A stretch of 64,000 bases of DNA from Achromobacter dolens (GCF_902859745.1 NZ_CADIJW010000001.1:434001-498000), one strand, 5' to 3'; counted from the first letter of the stretch, positions 45,643-55,739 are shown. Notes: generated by a model from the sequence alone, not told the origin. Made by a program: numbers and translations.

Positions 45643-47613
45643 ATGTCTTCAGAAACCCGACCATCCACCATCAATCGCCCGGTCTTCTACACGGCGGCGC
45701 TGTTCACGCTGCTGCTGGTGGGCTTCGCCATCGCGACGCCCAGGACCGCGCAGAACCTGTTCGAATCGATCCAGGGCTGGATCCTGGGCAACGCCAGTTG
45801 GTTCTACATCCTGGTGGTCGCCATCATCCTGCTGTCGGTGGCGTTCCTGGCCATCAGCCGCTATGGCGACATCAAGCTGGGGCCCGACCACAGCGAGCCC
45901 GACTACCGCAACTTCACCTGGTTCGCCATGCTGTTCTCGGCGGGCATGGGTATCGGCCTGATGTTCTTCGGCGTGGCCGAGCCGGTCATGCACTTCATGT
46001 CGCCGCCGGTGGGCGAGGGCGCCACCGCGGCCGCCGCGCGCGAATCCATGAAGATCACCTTCTTCCACTGGGGCCTGCACGCCTGGGCAATCTACGCCGT
46101 GGTGGCGCTGACGCTGGCGTTCTTCAGCTTCCGCCACGGGCTGCCTCTGACGCTGCGGTCGGCGTTGTATCCGCTGATCGGCAACCGCATCCACGGCCCC
46201 ATCGGCCACGCGGTCGACATCTTCGCCATCATCGGCACGGTGCTGGGCGTGGCCACCTCGCTGGGGCTGGGCGTGGCGCAGATGAACAGCGGCCTGAACC
46301 ATCTGTTCGGCATTCCCGTGGGTGTAATGCCGCAGATCATCCTGATCGTCATCACCTGCGGGCTGGCCACGCTGTCGGTGGCCAGCGGCCTGGACAAGGG
46401 CATCCGCATCCTGTCCGAAGCCAACATGGTGCTGGCGGTGATCCTGCTGCTGTTCGTGCTGGTGGCCGGCCCCACCGTGTTCCTGCTGCAGACCTTCGTG
46501 CAGAACACCGGCGCCTACCTGTCGGACATCGTCAACAAGACCTTCAACCTGTATGCGTATGAGCCGACCGACTGGATCGGCGGCTGGACCCTGTTCTACT
46601 GGGGCTGGTGGATCGCCTGGTCGCCGTTCGTGGGCCTGTTCATCGCCCGCATCTCGCGCGGCCGCACCATCCGCGAATTCGTCAGCGGCGTGCTGCTCGT
46701 GCCGGCCGGGTTCACGCTGTTCTGGATGACCGTATTCGGCGACACCGCCATCCACTTCATCCTGGTCGACGGCATCAAGGGGTTCGCCGACACCGTCAAG
46801 GACGACAACTCCCTGGCGCTGTTCGCATTCTTCGAGCTGCTGCCCTGGAGCGGGGTGATATCGATCTTCGCGATCGCAATGGTGGCGGTGTTCTTCGTCA
46901 CCTCGGCCGACTCCGGCGCGCTGGTGGTGGACCTGCTGGCCTCGGGCGGCGCCGACCGCACGCCGGTGTGGCAGCGCATCTTCTGGTCGCTGTCGATGGG
47001 CGCGGTGGCCATCGCGCTGCTGCTGGCCGACGGCCTGACGGCGCTGCAGACGGCCACCATCGCCAGCGCGCTGCCGTTCTCGGTCATCCTGCTGCTGTCG
47101 CTGTGGGGGCTGTTCAAGGCGCTCAAGCTCGACGCCACCAAGCGCGGCATCCGCTACCAGTCGTTGACACTGTCGCGCCCGGCGCGCGGCGGCCAGTCCT
47201 GGGAGCGGCGGCTGCGCAACATGGTCATGATGCCGCGCCGCGCCCATGTGCTGCGCTTCATCGCGGACGTGGTGACCCCGGCCCTGGAAGACGTGGCCGA
47301 TGAACTGCGCAAGCAGGGCTACGCGGTGGCGGTCAAGGAAGGCGACAGCGAGGGCGGCGTGGTGCTGGAAGTGAACCACGGCGAACACCTGGACTTCTTC
47401 TATTCGGTGCAGCCGCAGGCCTTCGTGCGGCCCAGCCTGACGCCCGAGGAGGCCGCCGACGAAGAGGAGCGCAAGTACTTCCGCGCCGAGGTCCACCTGC
47501 GCGAGGGCGGGCAGGACTACGACATCATGGGCTGGAGCCGTGATGCCGTCATCGGCGACATCCTCGACCAGTACGAGCGCCACCGCCACTACCTGCATAT
47601 GGTGCGCACTTAG
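45643..47613 (+). CDS. betT: BCCT-family choline/betaine transporter (BetT-like)
   Basis: A 656-residue sodium- or proton-coupled transporter with twelve spans. It has the BCCT signature segments YGDIKLGPDHSEPDYRNFTW, MGIGLMFFGVAEPVMHF, FHWGLHAWAIYAVVALTLAFFSF and WTLFYWGWWIAWSPFVGLFIARISRGRTIRE. The long C-terminal cytoplasmic tail of about 130 residues is typical of osmotically regulated BetT. AAAGGAG precedes the ATG. A strong terminator follows. No betIBA genes are adjacent, so the choline versus betaine preference is not shown by context. Confidence 0.9.
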   Translation: MSSETRPSTINRPVFYTAALFTLLLVGFAIATPRTAQNLFESIQGWILGNASWFYILVVAIILLSVAFLAISRYGDIKLGPDHSEPDYRNFTWFAMLFSAGMGIGLMFFGVAEPVMHFMSPPVGEGATAAAARESMKITFFHWGLHAWAIYAVVALTLAFFSFRHGLPLTLRSALYPLIGNRIHGPIGHAVDIFAIIGTVLGVATSLGLGVAQMNSGLNHLFGIPVGVMPQIILIVITCGLATLSVASGLDKGIRILSEANMVLAVILLLFVLVAGPTVFLLQTFVQNTGAYLSDIVNKTFNLYAYEPTDWIGGWTLFYWGWWIAWSPFVGLFIARISRGRTIREFVSGVLLVPAGFTLFWMTVFGDTAIHFILVDGIKGFADTVKDDNSLALFAFFELLPWSGVISIFAIAMVAVFFVTSADSGALVVDLLASGGADRTPVWQRIFWSLSMGAVAIALLLADGLTALQTATIASALPFSVILLLSLWGLFKALKLDATKRGIRYQSLTLSRPARGGQSWERRLRNMVMMPRRAHVLRFIADVVTPALEDVADELRKQGYAVAVKEGDSEGGVVLEVNHGEHLDFFYSVQPQAFVRPSLTPEEAADEEERKYFRAEVHLREGGQDYDIMGWSRDAVIGDILDQYERHRHYLHMVRT

Positions 47614-47696
47614 GCTAGCGCCCGCCTGTCGCGCGGCGCCGATCCCTGGCGCCGGAAGCGCGCTACCCGCGTCCCGTCGCAACACGTTTCCCCGCA

Positions 47697-47725
47697 AACC
47701 GCCGGCTTTCGCCGGCGGTTTTTTC
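47697..47725 (+). terminator. intrinsic terminator after betT
   Basis: AACCGCCGGC-TTTC-GCCGGCGGTT followed by TTTTT; a 10 bp perfect stem with tetraloop and U-run. Confidence 0.93.
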
Positions 47726-47778
47726 TTGCCCGTTTGCGCCGATAGGTTTCCTCAATCCTCAACATTACTTTAGGTTTT

Positions 47779-47807
47779 TTGACTTCGTCTGATTTTTCTA
47801 GGATTAT
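47779..47807 (+). promoter_or_regulatory. sigma-70-like promoter of the second RND operon
   Basis: TTGACT (47779-47784) and GATTAT (47802-47807) are separated by 17 bases, 35 bases before the adaptor start, in an AT-rich stretch after the betT terminator. Confidence 0.6.
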
Positions 47808-47841
47808 CCAAGCCATTCCTTTGATAAATAGCGAGAGAATC

Positions 47842-48972
47842 ATGAAGGCGAAATCGGGTGCATGGGTCGCCGGGGTGCTGGCCCTGGCGGTGGTGGCGGG
47901 GGGCGGGCTGTACTGGAAATTCGGCGGCGCGCAGCACAAGGGCGGCTGGGCCATGGCGCCGGCGAAGGTGGCGGTGGCGCCCGTGTTGCAGGCCGACTTC
48001 CCGGCGGCGCTGTCGGGCATCGGCTCGATCGAGGCGACGCGGCAGGTGCTGGTGCCGGCCGAAGTCGATGGCAGGGTGGCGCAGATCCTGTTCACGCCCG
48101 GCGAGCGGGTACGCGCCGGGCAACTGCTGGTGCAACTGAACGACGCGCCCGAGCAGGGCGAACTGGCGCGCCTGCAGGCCCAGGCCAGGAACGCCCGGGC
48201 GTTGCTGGAGCGCACCCGCCGCCTGGTGCCGCTGCAGGCCGCGACCCGCGAACAACTGGACCAGGCCCAGGCCGACTACGACCAGGCCGCCGGCGAAATC
48301 AAGCGCATCCAGGCGCTGATCGAACAGAAGCGCGTCAAGGCGCCGTTCGACGGCGTGCTCGGCGTGCGCCGCGTCAATCTGGGCCAGTTCGCCCGCGCCG
48401 GCGATCCGCTGGTGTCGCTGACCGACGCGACCAGCGTCTACGCCAACATCACCCTGCCCGAACAGGCGCTGGGCGCGCTGCGCGCCGGCCAGCCGGTGAC
48501 CGTGACGGTCGACGCCCACGCCGGACGGGTCTTCGAAGGCACCGTCACCACCATCGAGCCGCAGGTCGACCCGGGCTCGCGTACCGTGCGCGTGCAGGCC
48601 ACGCTGGCCAATGCCGACGGCGCGCTGGCGGCGGGCATGTTCGCCCACGGCCAGGTGGTGCTGCCGCCGCGGCCCGGCGTGCTGACCGTGCCGGAAACCG
48701 CTGTCAGCTACAGCGCCTACGGCGACTCGGTCTATGTGGTGACGCCGCCCAAGGCCGGCGACGCATCGGCGCCGCCGACCGTGACCCAGGCCTACGTGCA
48801 GACCGCCGAGCGCGCCAGCGGCCGGGTGGTGGTGACCAAGGGCCTCAAGCCCGGCGACCGCGTGGTGACCTCGGGCCAGTTGCGCCTGCATAACGGCGCG
48901 CCGGTCGAGATCAGCGCCCAGGACACCGTGGCGCTGGACGCCGCGCCGCACTCCGTGGCGCAAGCCCGCTGA
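47842..48972 (+). CDS. RND periplasmic adaptor (membrane fusion) protein 2
   Basis: A 376-residue adaptor with an N-terminal signal/anchor (WVAGVLALAVVAGGGLYW) and no lipobox. The barrel-sandwich domain has VLVPAEVDGRVAQILFTPGE and VKAPFDGVLGVRRVNLGQFA. A helical hairpin (LERTRRLVPLQAATREQLDQ) and a beta-barrel domain ending LPPRPGVLTVPETAVSYS complete it. The ATG is preceded by GCGAGAGA; the frame extends upstream but overlaps the promoter. First gene of the operon with pump and channel. Confidence 0.92.
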   Translation: MKAKSGAWVAGVLALAVVAGGGLYWKFGGAQHKGGWAMAPAKVAVAPVLQADFPAALSGIGSIEATRQVLVPAEVDGRVAQILFTPGERVRAGQLLVQLNDAPEQGELARLQAQARNARALLERTRRLVPLQAATREQLDQAQADYDQAAGEIKRIQALIEQKRVKAPFDGVLGVRRVNLGQFARAGDPLVSLTDATSVYANITLPEQALGALRAGQPVTVTVDAHAGRVFEGTVTTIEPQVDPGSRTVRVQATLANADGALAAGMFAHGQVVLPPRPGVLTVPETAVSYSAYGDSVYVVTPPKAGDASAPPTVTQAYVQTAERASGRVVVTKGLKPGDRVVTSGQLRLHNGAPVEISAQDTVALDAAPHSVAQAR

Positions 48973-48988
48973 ACCCGCGGAGCCGATC

Positions 48989-51900
48989 ATGAAGTTTACC
49001 GATCTGTTCGTGCGCCGGCCGGTGCTGGCGCTGGTGGTCAGCACACTGCTGCTATTGATGGGGCTGCGCGCCCTGAGCGGCCTGCCGATCCGCCAGTACC
49101 CGCTGACCGAAAGCACCACCATCACCATCACCACGCAGTACCCGGGCGCCTCGCCCGACCTGATGCAGGGCTTCGTCACCCAACCCATCGCGCAATCCGT
49201 CGCCACGGTCGAAGGCATCGACTACCTGTCGTCGTCCTCGACCCAGGGCCGCAGCGTGATCACGGTGCGCATGAAGCTCAACGCCGAATCCAACAAGGCC
49301 ATGACCGAGGTCATGGCCAAGGTCAACGAAGTCAAATACCGCCTGCCGCAGGACGCCTACGACCCGGTGCTGGTCAAGTCCGCCGGCGAGGCGACGGCCG
49401 TGGCCTACGTGGGGTTCTCCAGCTCGACCATGTCGCTGCCGGCGCTGACCGACTACCTGTCGCGCGTGGTGCAGCCGCAACTGTCGTCGATCGACGGCGT
49501 GGCCAGCGTGGAACTGTACGGCGGCCAGAAGCTGGCGATGCGGGTCTGGCTCGATCCCGACCGGCTGGCCGCGCGCGGCATCTCGGCCGGCGAACTGGCC
49601 GAGGCCCTGCGCCAGAACAACGTGCAGGCGGCGCCCGGCCAGGCCAAGGGCCTGTATGTGGTGTCCAACATCAAGGTCAACACCGACCTGGTCAACGTGG
49701 CCGAATTCCGCGACATGGTGGTCAAGCGCGAGGGCGACGCCGTCGTGCGCCTGGGCGACGTGGCGACCGTGGAGCTGGGCGCGGCCTCGACCGACTCCAG
49801 CGGCCTGATGGATGGCGAGCCGGCCGTGTACTTCGGCCTGAACGCCACGCCGGTCGGCAACCCGCTGGTGATCGTCAAGCGCCTGAACGAGCTGCTGCCC
49901 AATATCAAGCAGAACCTGCCGCCGGGCACCAGCGTGCAGGTGCCGTTCGAGCTGGCGCGCTTCATCAGCGCCTCGATCGACGGCGTGGTGCACACGCTGA
50001 TGGAAGCCATCGTCATCGTGGTGGCGGTGATCTTCCTGTGCCTGGGCTCGCTGCGCGCGGTGCTGATCCCGGTGATCACCATTCCGCTGTCGATGCTCGG
50101 GGGCGCGGCCATCATGGCGCTGTTCGGCTTCAGCGTGAACCTGCTGACGCTGCTGGCCATGGTGCTGGCCATCGGCCTGGTGGTGGACGACGCCATCGTG
50201 GTGGTCGAGAACGTGCACCGCCATATCGAGGAAGGCAAGTCGCCGGTGCGCGCGGCGCTGATCGGCGCGCGCGAAGTGGCCGGCCCGGTCATCGCCATGA
50301 CCATCACGCTGGCGGCGGTGTACGCGCCGATCGGCCTGATGGGCGGCCTCACCGGTTCGCTGTTCAAGGAATTCGCCTTCACGCTGGCGGGGGCGGTGGT
50401 GGTGTCGGGCGTGATCGCGCTGACGCTGTCGCCGGTGATGAGTTCGTTCCTGCTCAACAGCCACGTGTCCGAGGGCTGGATGGCGCGCCGCGCCGAGCAC
50501 TTCTTCAATCGCCTGGGCCAGGCCTACGGCCGGCTGCTGGATGTGTCGCTGCATCACCGCTGGGTCACCGGCCTGCTGGCGGTGGCGGTGATGGCCAGCC
50601 TGCCGTTCCTGTACAACGCCGCCCAGCGCGAATTGGCGCCGGTCGAGGACCAGTCCACCGTGCTCACCGCGATCAAGTCGCCGCAGCACGCCAACATCGA
50701 CTACGTCGAGAAGTTCGGCAAGAAGTGGGACGACGTGATGGCGACGCTGCCCGAGCAGAAGGGCCGCTGGCTCATCAACGGCTCGGACGGCGTCTCCAAC
50801 AGCATCGGCGGCGTCGATTTCGTCGACTGGCACGAGCGCAAGCGCTCGGCTGACCAGATCCAGGCCGACATGCAGTCGATGGTCAACCAGATCGAGGGCA
50901 GCAACATCTTCGCCTTCCAGTTGCCGCCGCTGCCCGGCTCGACCGGCGGCCTGCCGGTGCAGATGGTCATCATGAGCGCGGCCGACTATCCGGTGGTGTA
51001 CGAGGCCATGGAGAACCTGAAGCAGGCGGCGCGCGCCAGCGGCCTCTTCATGGTGGTCGACAGCGACCTGGACTACAACAACCCGGTGGTGCAACTGAAG
51101 GTGGACCGCGCCAAGGCCAACAGCCTGGGCGTCACCATGAAGGCGGTGGGCGACACGCTGGCGGTGCTGGTGGGCGAGAACTACGTCAACCGCTTCGGCA
51201 TGGACGGCCGCTCGTACGACGTGATCCCGCAGAGCCTGCGCCAGCAGCGCATCTCGCCCGAATCGCTGGCGCGGTACTACGTCAAGAGCGCCAGCGGCGC
51301 GCAGGTGCCGCTGTCGAACTTCGTGTCGGTGTCGATGGGCGTCGAGCCCAACAAGTTGACCCAGTTCAACCAGCTCAACGCCGCCACCTTCCAGGCCATC
51401 CCGATGCCGGGCGTGACCATGGGCGATGCGGTGCAGTTCCTGACGCGCCAGGCGCAGCAGTTGCCGGCCGGCTTCAGCTACGACTGGCAGTCGGACGCGC
51501 GCCAGTTCAGCCAGGAAGGCTCGGCGCTGATGATCACCTTCATCTTCGCCATCATCGTCATCTACCTGGTGCTGGCGGCGCAGTACGAAAGCCTGCGCGA
51601 CCCGTTCATCATCCTGGTGAGCGTGCCGCTGTCGATCTGCGGCGCGCTGATCCCGCTGGCGCTGGGCATGGCGACCATCAACATCTACACCCAGATCGGG
51701 TTGGTGACGCTGATCGGGCTGATCAGCAAGCACGGCATCCTGATGGTGGAGTTCGCCAACGAGATGCAGGTCAGCCACGGCCTGGACCGGCGCAGCGCCA
51801 TGGAGCACGCCGCCCGCATCCGCCTGCGGCCGATCCTGATGACCACCGCCGCCATGGTGGTGGGCTTGATTCCGCTGCTGTTCGCCAGCGGCGCCGGCGC

Positions 51901-52108
51901 CCACAGCCGCTACAGCCTGGGGTTGGTGATCGTGGTCGGCATGCTGGTCGGCACGCTGTTCACGCTGTTCGTGCTGCCCACCGTCTACACCGTGCTGGCG
52001 CGCGACCACCGCGCCGCCAACGACACGCCGCGCGCCCGTGAACTGGCCCGGGCGCAGGCCGAGGACGGACTGCCGGCGGCAACGTCGCGCCCGGCCGAAT
52101 CGCATTGA
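48989..52108 (+). CDS. RND multidrug efflux permease 2 (HAE1 type)
   Basis: A 1039-residue inner-membrane pump. It has an N-terminal span (DLFVRRPVLALVVSTLLLLM), twelve predicted spans and the essential aspartates in GLVVDDAIVVVENVHRHIEE. The porter-domain signature QYPGASPDLMQGFVTQPIAQ and the C-terminal GLVTLIGLISKHGILMVEFA are RND hallmarks. It follows the adaptor by 16 bases and is followed by its channel gene 10 bases later, so the operon is complete. Substrates are unknown. Confidence 0.94.
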   Translation: MKFTDLFVRRPVLALVVSTLLLLMGLRALSGLPIRQYPLTESTTITITTQYPGASPDLMQGFVTQPIAQSVATVEGIDYLSSSSTQGRSVITVRMKLNAESNKAMTEVMAKVNEVKYRLPQDAYDPVLVKSAGEATAVAYVGFSSSTMSLPALTDYLSRVVQPQLSSIDGVASVELYGGQKLAMRVWLDPDRLAARGISAGELAEALRQNNVQAAPGQAKGLYVVSNIKVNTDLVNVAEFRDMVVKREGDAVVRLGDVATVELGAASTDSSGLMDGEPAVYFGLNATPVGNPLVIVKRLNELLPNIKQNLPPGTSVQVPFELARFISASIDGVVHTLMEAIVIVVAVIFLCLGSLRAVLIPVITIPLSMLGGAAIMALFGFSVNLLTLLAMVLAIGLVVDDAIVVVENVHRHIEEGKSPVRAALIGAREVAGPVIAMTITLAAVYAPIGLMGGLTGSLFKEFAFTLAGAVVVSGVIALTLSPVMSSFLLNSHVSEGWMARRAEHFFNRLGQAYGRLLDVSLHHRWVTGLLAVAVMASLPFLYNAAQRELAPVEDQSTVLTAIKSPQHANIDYVEKFGKKWDDVMATLPEQKGRWLINGSDGVSNSIGGVDFVDWHERKRSADQIQADMQSMVNQIEGSNIFAFQLPPLPGSTGGLPVQMVIMSAADYPVVYEAMENLKQAARASGLFMVVDSDLDYNNPVVQLKVDRAKANSLGVTMKAVGDTLAVLVGENYVNRFGMDGRSYDVIPQSLRQQRISPESLARYYVKSASGAQVPLSNFVSVSMGVEPNKLTQFNQLNAATFQAIPMPGVTMGDAVQFLTRQAQQLPAGFSYDWQSDARQFSQEGSALMITFIFAIIVIYLVLAAQYESLRDPFIILVSVPLSICGALIPLALGMATINIYTQIGLVTLIGLISKHGILMVEFANEMQVSHGLDRRSAMEHAARIRLRPILMTTAAMVVGLIPLLFASGAGAHSRYSLGLVIVVGMLVGTLFTLFVLPTVYTVLARDHRAANDTPRARELARAQAEDGLPAATSRPAESH

Positions 52109-52118
52109 GGAACCGATC

Positions 52119-53588
52119 ATGAAACATCCCGACCTGTCCAAACGCCTGCGTCGCGGCACCCTGGCGCTGCTGGCCGCGCTGGCCACCGCCGGCTGCGCCG
52201 TCGGTCCCGACTATCAGAAACCCCAGGCAGCGCCGGTGGCGCTGGCCAGTCCCGAGCAGGCGCTGTTCTCCACCGACCGGGTGCAGCAGGATTGGTGGAA
52301 GCAGTTGCAGGATCCGCAGTTGGACCGCCTGGTGGTCCTGGCGCTGCAACGCAACCACGACATCCGCATCGCCCAGGCCCGCCTGGCCGAGTCGCGCGCG
52401 GTGCTGGATGAGAAGGAACTCGACCAGTTCCCCACCGTGACGCTGGGCGGGCGCTTCGAGCGCAGCCTGTCGCAGGCCAATCCCGGCAACGCGGGCGAGC
52501 GCAACCTCGCCAAGAGCTACCGCGCCGGCTTTGACGCCGCCTGGGAGATCGACCTGTTCGGCCGCCTGCGCCGCGCGGCCGAGGGCGCGGCGGCGCGCAG
52601 CGAGGCCCAGGCCGCCGACCTGGCGCAGGCCCGCATCGTGGTGGTGGCCGAGGTGGCGCGCAACTACTTCGAGCTGCGCGGCGCCGAACAACGCCTGGCG
52701 GTGGCGCGCGCCAACCTGGACAGTCAGCGCGACAGCCTGCGCATCATCCAGGCCATGGTGTCGGCCGGCCGCGGCGACGAGGGCGACCTGGCCAGCGCGC
52801 GCGCCGAACTCGAAACCGTGCAGGCCAGCGTGCCGCCGCAGGAAACCGCGCGGCGCCTGGCGCTGTACCGCCTGGCGGTGCTGGCCGGGCTGAGGCCGGT
52901 GGAACTGGGCGAACTGGACGCGGCCACGCCGCAGCCGCCGCTGGCGGCGCGCCTGCCGATCGGCGACGTCGGCGCCTTGCTGTCGCGTCGTCCCGACATC
53001 CGGGCGGCCGAGCGCAACATGGCGGCGGCCAATGCCGACGTGGGCGTGGCCACCGCCGAGCTGTATCCGCGCATCGATCTGGGCGGATTCCTGGGCTTCG
53101 TGGCCCTGCGCGGCGCCGATTTCGGCAGCGCTTCCAGCCGCGCCTTCAGCGTGGCGTCCGGCGTCAACTGGCCGGCCTTCCACCTGCCTACCGCGCTGGC
53201 GCGCAAGCGCGCGGCGCAGGCGCGTTCGCTGGGCGAGGTGGCGCGCTACGAACAGACCGTGCTGCAGGCGGTCGAGGAACTGGAGGGCGCGCTGACGCAG
53301 TATGGCCAGACCCAGCAGCGGCTCGGCAATCTGGCGCAGGCGGCCGCCCACAGCGCCCGGGCGGCGGAACTGGCGCGCCTGCGCTACCGCGAAGGCGGCA
53401 CGCCGTACCTGACGGTGCTGGACGCGCAGCGCACGCAACTGCGGGCGCAGGACGCGGTGGCGCAGGCCGAAACGGCCTCCTACACCAGCCTGGTCGCGCT
53501 CTACAAGGCGCTGGGCGGCGGCTGGGAGGCGCCGTCGGAAACCGAGACCCCGCGAGCGCAGTCGCCCGCGCCCGCGCCGGCCGGCTGA
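52119..53588 (+). CDS. outer-membrane efflux lipoprotein 2, NodT/OprM type
   Basis: A 489-residue channel subunit with a lipobox (LLAALATAGCAVGPDY) and two OEP repeats (LAESRAVLDEKELDQFPTVT; ELEGALTQYGQTQQRLGNLA). The sequence DIRAAERNMAAANADVGVAT is the OprM-type hallmark. The C-terminus is extended by about 25 proline/alanine-rich residues. It completes the operon 47842-53588. Confidence 0.93.
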   Translation: MKHPDLSKRLRRGTLALLAALATAGCAVGPDYQKPQAAPVALASPEQALFSTDRVQQDWWKQLQDPQLDRLVVLALQRNHDIRIAQARLAESRAVLDEKELDQFPTVTLGGRFERSLSQANPGNAGERNLAKSYRAGFDAAWEIDLFGRLRRAAEGAAARSEAQAADLAQARIVVVAEVARNYFELRGAEQRLAVARANLDSQRDSLRIIQAMVSAGRGDEGDLASARAELETVQASVPPQETARRLALYRLAVLAGLRPVELGELDAATPQPPLAARLPIGDVGALLSRRPDIRAAERNMAAANADVGVATAELYPRIDLGGFLGFVALRGADFGSASSRAFSVASGVNWPAFHLPTALARKRAAQARSLGEVARYEQTVLQAVEELEGALTQYGQTQQRLGNLAQAAAHSARAAELARLRYREGGTPYLTVLDAQRTQLRAQDAVAQAETASYTSLVALYKALGGGWEAPSETETPRAQSPAPAPAG

Positions 53589-53641
53589 CTGACGGGCGCG
53601 GTTCGTGGCACCATAAGGGCTTGGCGCCCATCCGATCTTCC

Positions 53642-54304
53642 ATGTCCGACGACACTCTGTCCCATCCCATTTCCTGGCAACCGCACCAGCCGGCGGACCG
53701 CGTGCTCATGACGCTCAAGACGCGCGGCCCGCAGTCGGTCGCGGTCATCGCCAAGGCGCTCGACGTCACGGCCGAGGCGGTGCGCCAGCAGATGGCGCGG
53801 CTGCACGCGGATGGGCTGGTGGATTCCGAAAGCCGCAGCGCGGGGCGCGGCCGCCCCACGCAGATCTGGTTCCTGACCGATGCCGGCCAGCGCCGCTTCC
53901 CCGACACGCACGCCGACATGACGGTGCAGATGATCAACGCCGTGCGCCAGGTGTTCGGCGAGGAAGGCGTTGACAAGCTGATCGCGGTGCGCGAGGCCGC
54001 CATGCTGGCGAACTACCGGCAGGGGCTCGAGGGCGCGCAAGACCTGCAGCAACGGCTCGAATGCCTGGCGCGGGTGCGCTCGGCCGAGGGCTACATGGCC
54101 GAGATGCGCCGCGACGGCGACGACTTCCTGTTCATCGAAAACCACTGTCCGATCTGTGCGGCGGCCCAGGCCTGCATGGGCTTTTGCCGCAGCGAACTGG
54201 AATTGTTCCGGCAGGTGCTGGGGGATGAGGTGCGCGTCGAGCGAGAAGAGCACATCCTGCTGGGCGCGCGCCGCTGCGCCTACCGCGTCAGCGCGCGCGC
54301 CTGA
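53642..54304 (+). CDS. SufR-like transcriptional regulator with four C-terminal cysteines
   Basis: A 220-residue regulator. An N-terminal DeoR/ArsR-type helix-turn-helix (DRVLMTLKTRGPQSVAVIAK, ALDVTAEAVRQQMARLHADG, GRGRPTQIWFLTDAG) is followed by helices and a cysteine cluster CPICAAAQACMGFC (spacing C-2-C-5-C-3-C). SELELF follows it. In SufR-type proteins such cysteines hold an iron-sulphur cluster that reports oxidative or iron stress. The ATG at 53642 is used; a TTG at 53621 would add seven residues. It lies 53 bases after the second RND operon in the same direction and may control it. Confidence 0.8.
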   Translation: MSDDTLSHPISWQPHQPADRVLMTLKTRGPQSVAVIAKALDVTAEAVRQQMARLHADGLVDSESRSAGRGRPTQIWFLTDAGQRRFPDTHADMTVQMINAVRQVFGEEGVDKLIAVREAAMLANYRQGLEGAQDLQQRLECLARVRSAEGYMAEMRRDGDDFLFIENHCPICAAAQACMGFCRSELELFRQVLGDEVRVEREEHILLGARRCAYRVSARA

Positions 54305-54347
54305 TCGCCGCGGCCGCCGCACCCCGCGGCGTCAAGGCCGGGCCGCG

Positions 54348-55739
54348 TCAGGACGCCGGCGATGCGCCGTCGTCCCATCCCCCCAGCGCCTTGTACAGAT
54401 CCACCGCATTGACCAGCCGGCGCTGCTGCAGCCGGATGTACTCCTGCTCGGATTCGAACAGGCTGCGCTGGGCCTCCAGCATCTCCAGGTAGTTCGCCAC
54501 CCCGCGCGCATAGCGCCGCTCGGCCAGCCGCTGGCGTTCGCGGTCGGCGTCGCGCACCTTGCGCTGGGCCTCGATCTGGTCGCGTAGCGCGTCGCGCGCC
54601 GACAGGGCGTCGGCCACGTCGCGGAAAGCCGCCTGGATGCTGCCTTCGTACTGCGCCACCGCGATGTGCTTGCGGGTCTCGGCCAGCGACAGGTTGGCGC
54701 GGTTGCGTCCAGCGTTGAAGATTGGCAGCGTCAGCCGCGGCGCGAAGGTCCAGCCGCCGGTGCCGCCGCTGAACAGATCCGAAAAGCGGTCGGCGGTGGT
54801 GCCGATGTCGGTGGTGAGCTGCACCGAGGGGAAGAACGCCGCGCGCGCCGCGCCGATGTCGGCGTTGGCCGCGCGCAGCGCCTGCTCCGCCTGGCGCAGA
54901 TCGGGGCGGCGCGTCAGCAGTTCGGACGGCAGGCCGGCCGCCAGCGGCATCAGGCTCTGGCTCTCCAGTGGCGCCGGATCGACGCCGAGCGGCAGCGCGA
55001 AATCGCCCGCCAGCAGGCCCAGCGCGTGCCGCGCCAGGCTGGCTTCGCGGGTCAGCTCGGCGCGCGTGGCGCGCGAGCTCTCCACCAGCATCTGCGCGGT
55101 GCGCAGGCCGATGGCGGTCTCCAGCCCGGCGTCGTAGCGGCGCCGGGTCAGCTTGAGAGAGGTCTCGCGCAGCGCCAGCGTGTCGTCGGTCAGGCGCAGT
55201 TGCTCGGCCAGCGAGCGCTGGTTGAAGTAGGCCGTGGCCGTTTCCGCCACCAGCGCCAGCGTCGCGGCGCGGTGCGCCTCCTCGCTGGCCAGGTAGCGCG
55301 CCAGCGCGGCCTCCGACAGGCTCCGCACCCGGCCGAAGAAATCCAGTTCGAAGGCGGTGATGCCGACGGCGGCGCGATAACGGCTGGACACCGCCGTGCC
55401 GGACTGGCCCGGTTCGGTAAAGCGGCCGCGGCTGAATTCGCCGCTGGCGTCGATCGCCGGCAGGCGCTCGGACTGCTGCACGCCGTACAGCGCGCGCGCC
55501 TCCTCGATGCGCAATGCCGCCACCCGCAGGTCGCGGTTGTTGGCCAGCGCGGCCGTGATCCAGGCCTGCAGCGCGGGGTCGTTGAAATAGGCGCGCCAGT
55601 CCTGTGGCGCGGCGGCCTGGCCGGGCTGCGCCGGCGTGTCGTACCGCGCCGGCACCGGCGCCGCGGGGCGCTCATGGGTGGGCGCCAGCGAGCAGCCGGA
55701 CAGCGCCAGCGCCAGCAGGGTCATTGCCACGGGTTTCAT
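54348..55739 (-). CDS. oprZ: outer-membrane channel lipoprotein of the AxyXY pump
   Basis: A 463-residue OprM-family lipoprotein (MTLLALALSGCSLAPTHERP) with two OEP repeats and RRPDLRQAEQALRAANADIG. Its start overlaps the stop of the pump gene. It is the last gene of an adaptor-pump-channel operon with a divergent TetR gene, the layout of axyXY-oprZ in Achromobacter, the MexXY-like system behind intrinsic aminoglycoside resistance. The symbol is given because of this layout and the regulator match; without a database comparison it remains an assignment by context. Confidence 0.82.
   Translation of the reverse strand: MKPVAMTLLALALSGCSLAPTHERPAAPVPARYDTPAQPGQAAAPQDWRAYFNDPALQAWITAALANNRDLRVAALRIEEARALYGVQQSERLPAIDASGEFSRGRFTEPGQSGTAVSSRYRAAVGITAFELDFFGRVRSLSEAALARYLASEEAHRAATLALVAETATAYFNQRSLAEQLRLTDDTLALRETSLKLTRRRYDAGLETAIGLRTAQMLVESSRATRAELTREASLARHALGLLAGDFALPLGVDPAPLESQSLMPLAAGLPSELLTRRPDLRQAEQALRAANADIGAARAAFFPSVQLTTDIGTTADRFSDLFSGGTGGWTFAPRLTLPIFNAGRNRANLSLAETRKHIAVAQYEGSIQAAFRDVADALSARDALRDQIEAQRKVRDADRERQRLAERRYARGVANYLEMLEAQRSLFESEQEYIRLQQRRLVNAVDLYKALGGWDDGASPAS

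Noticed and set aside
49052-52186. A 1044-codon minus-strand frame opposite the second RND pump gene
   Set aside because: Shadow of the pump gene; no signal, domain or ribosome-binding site.
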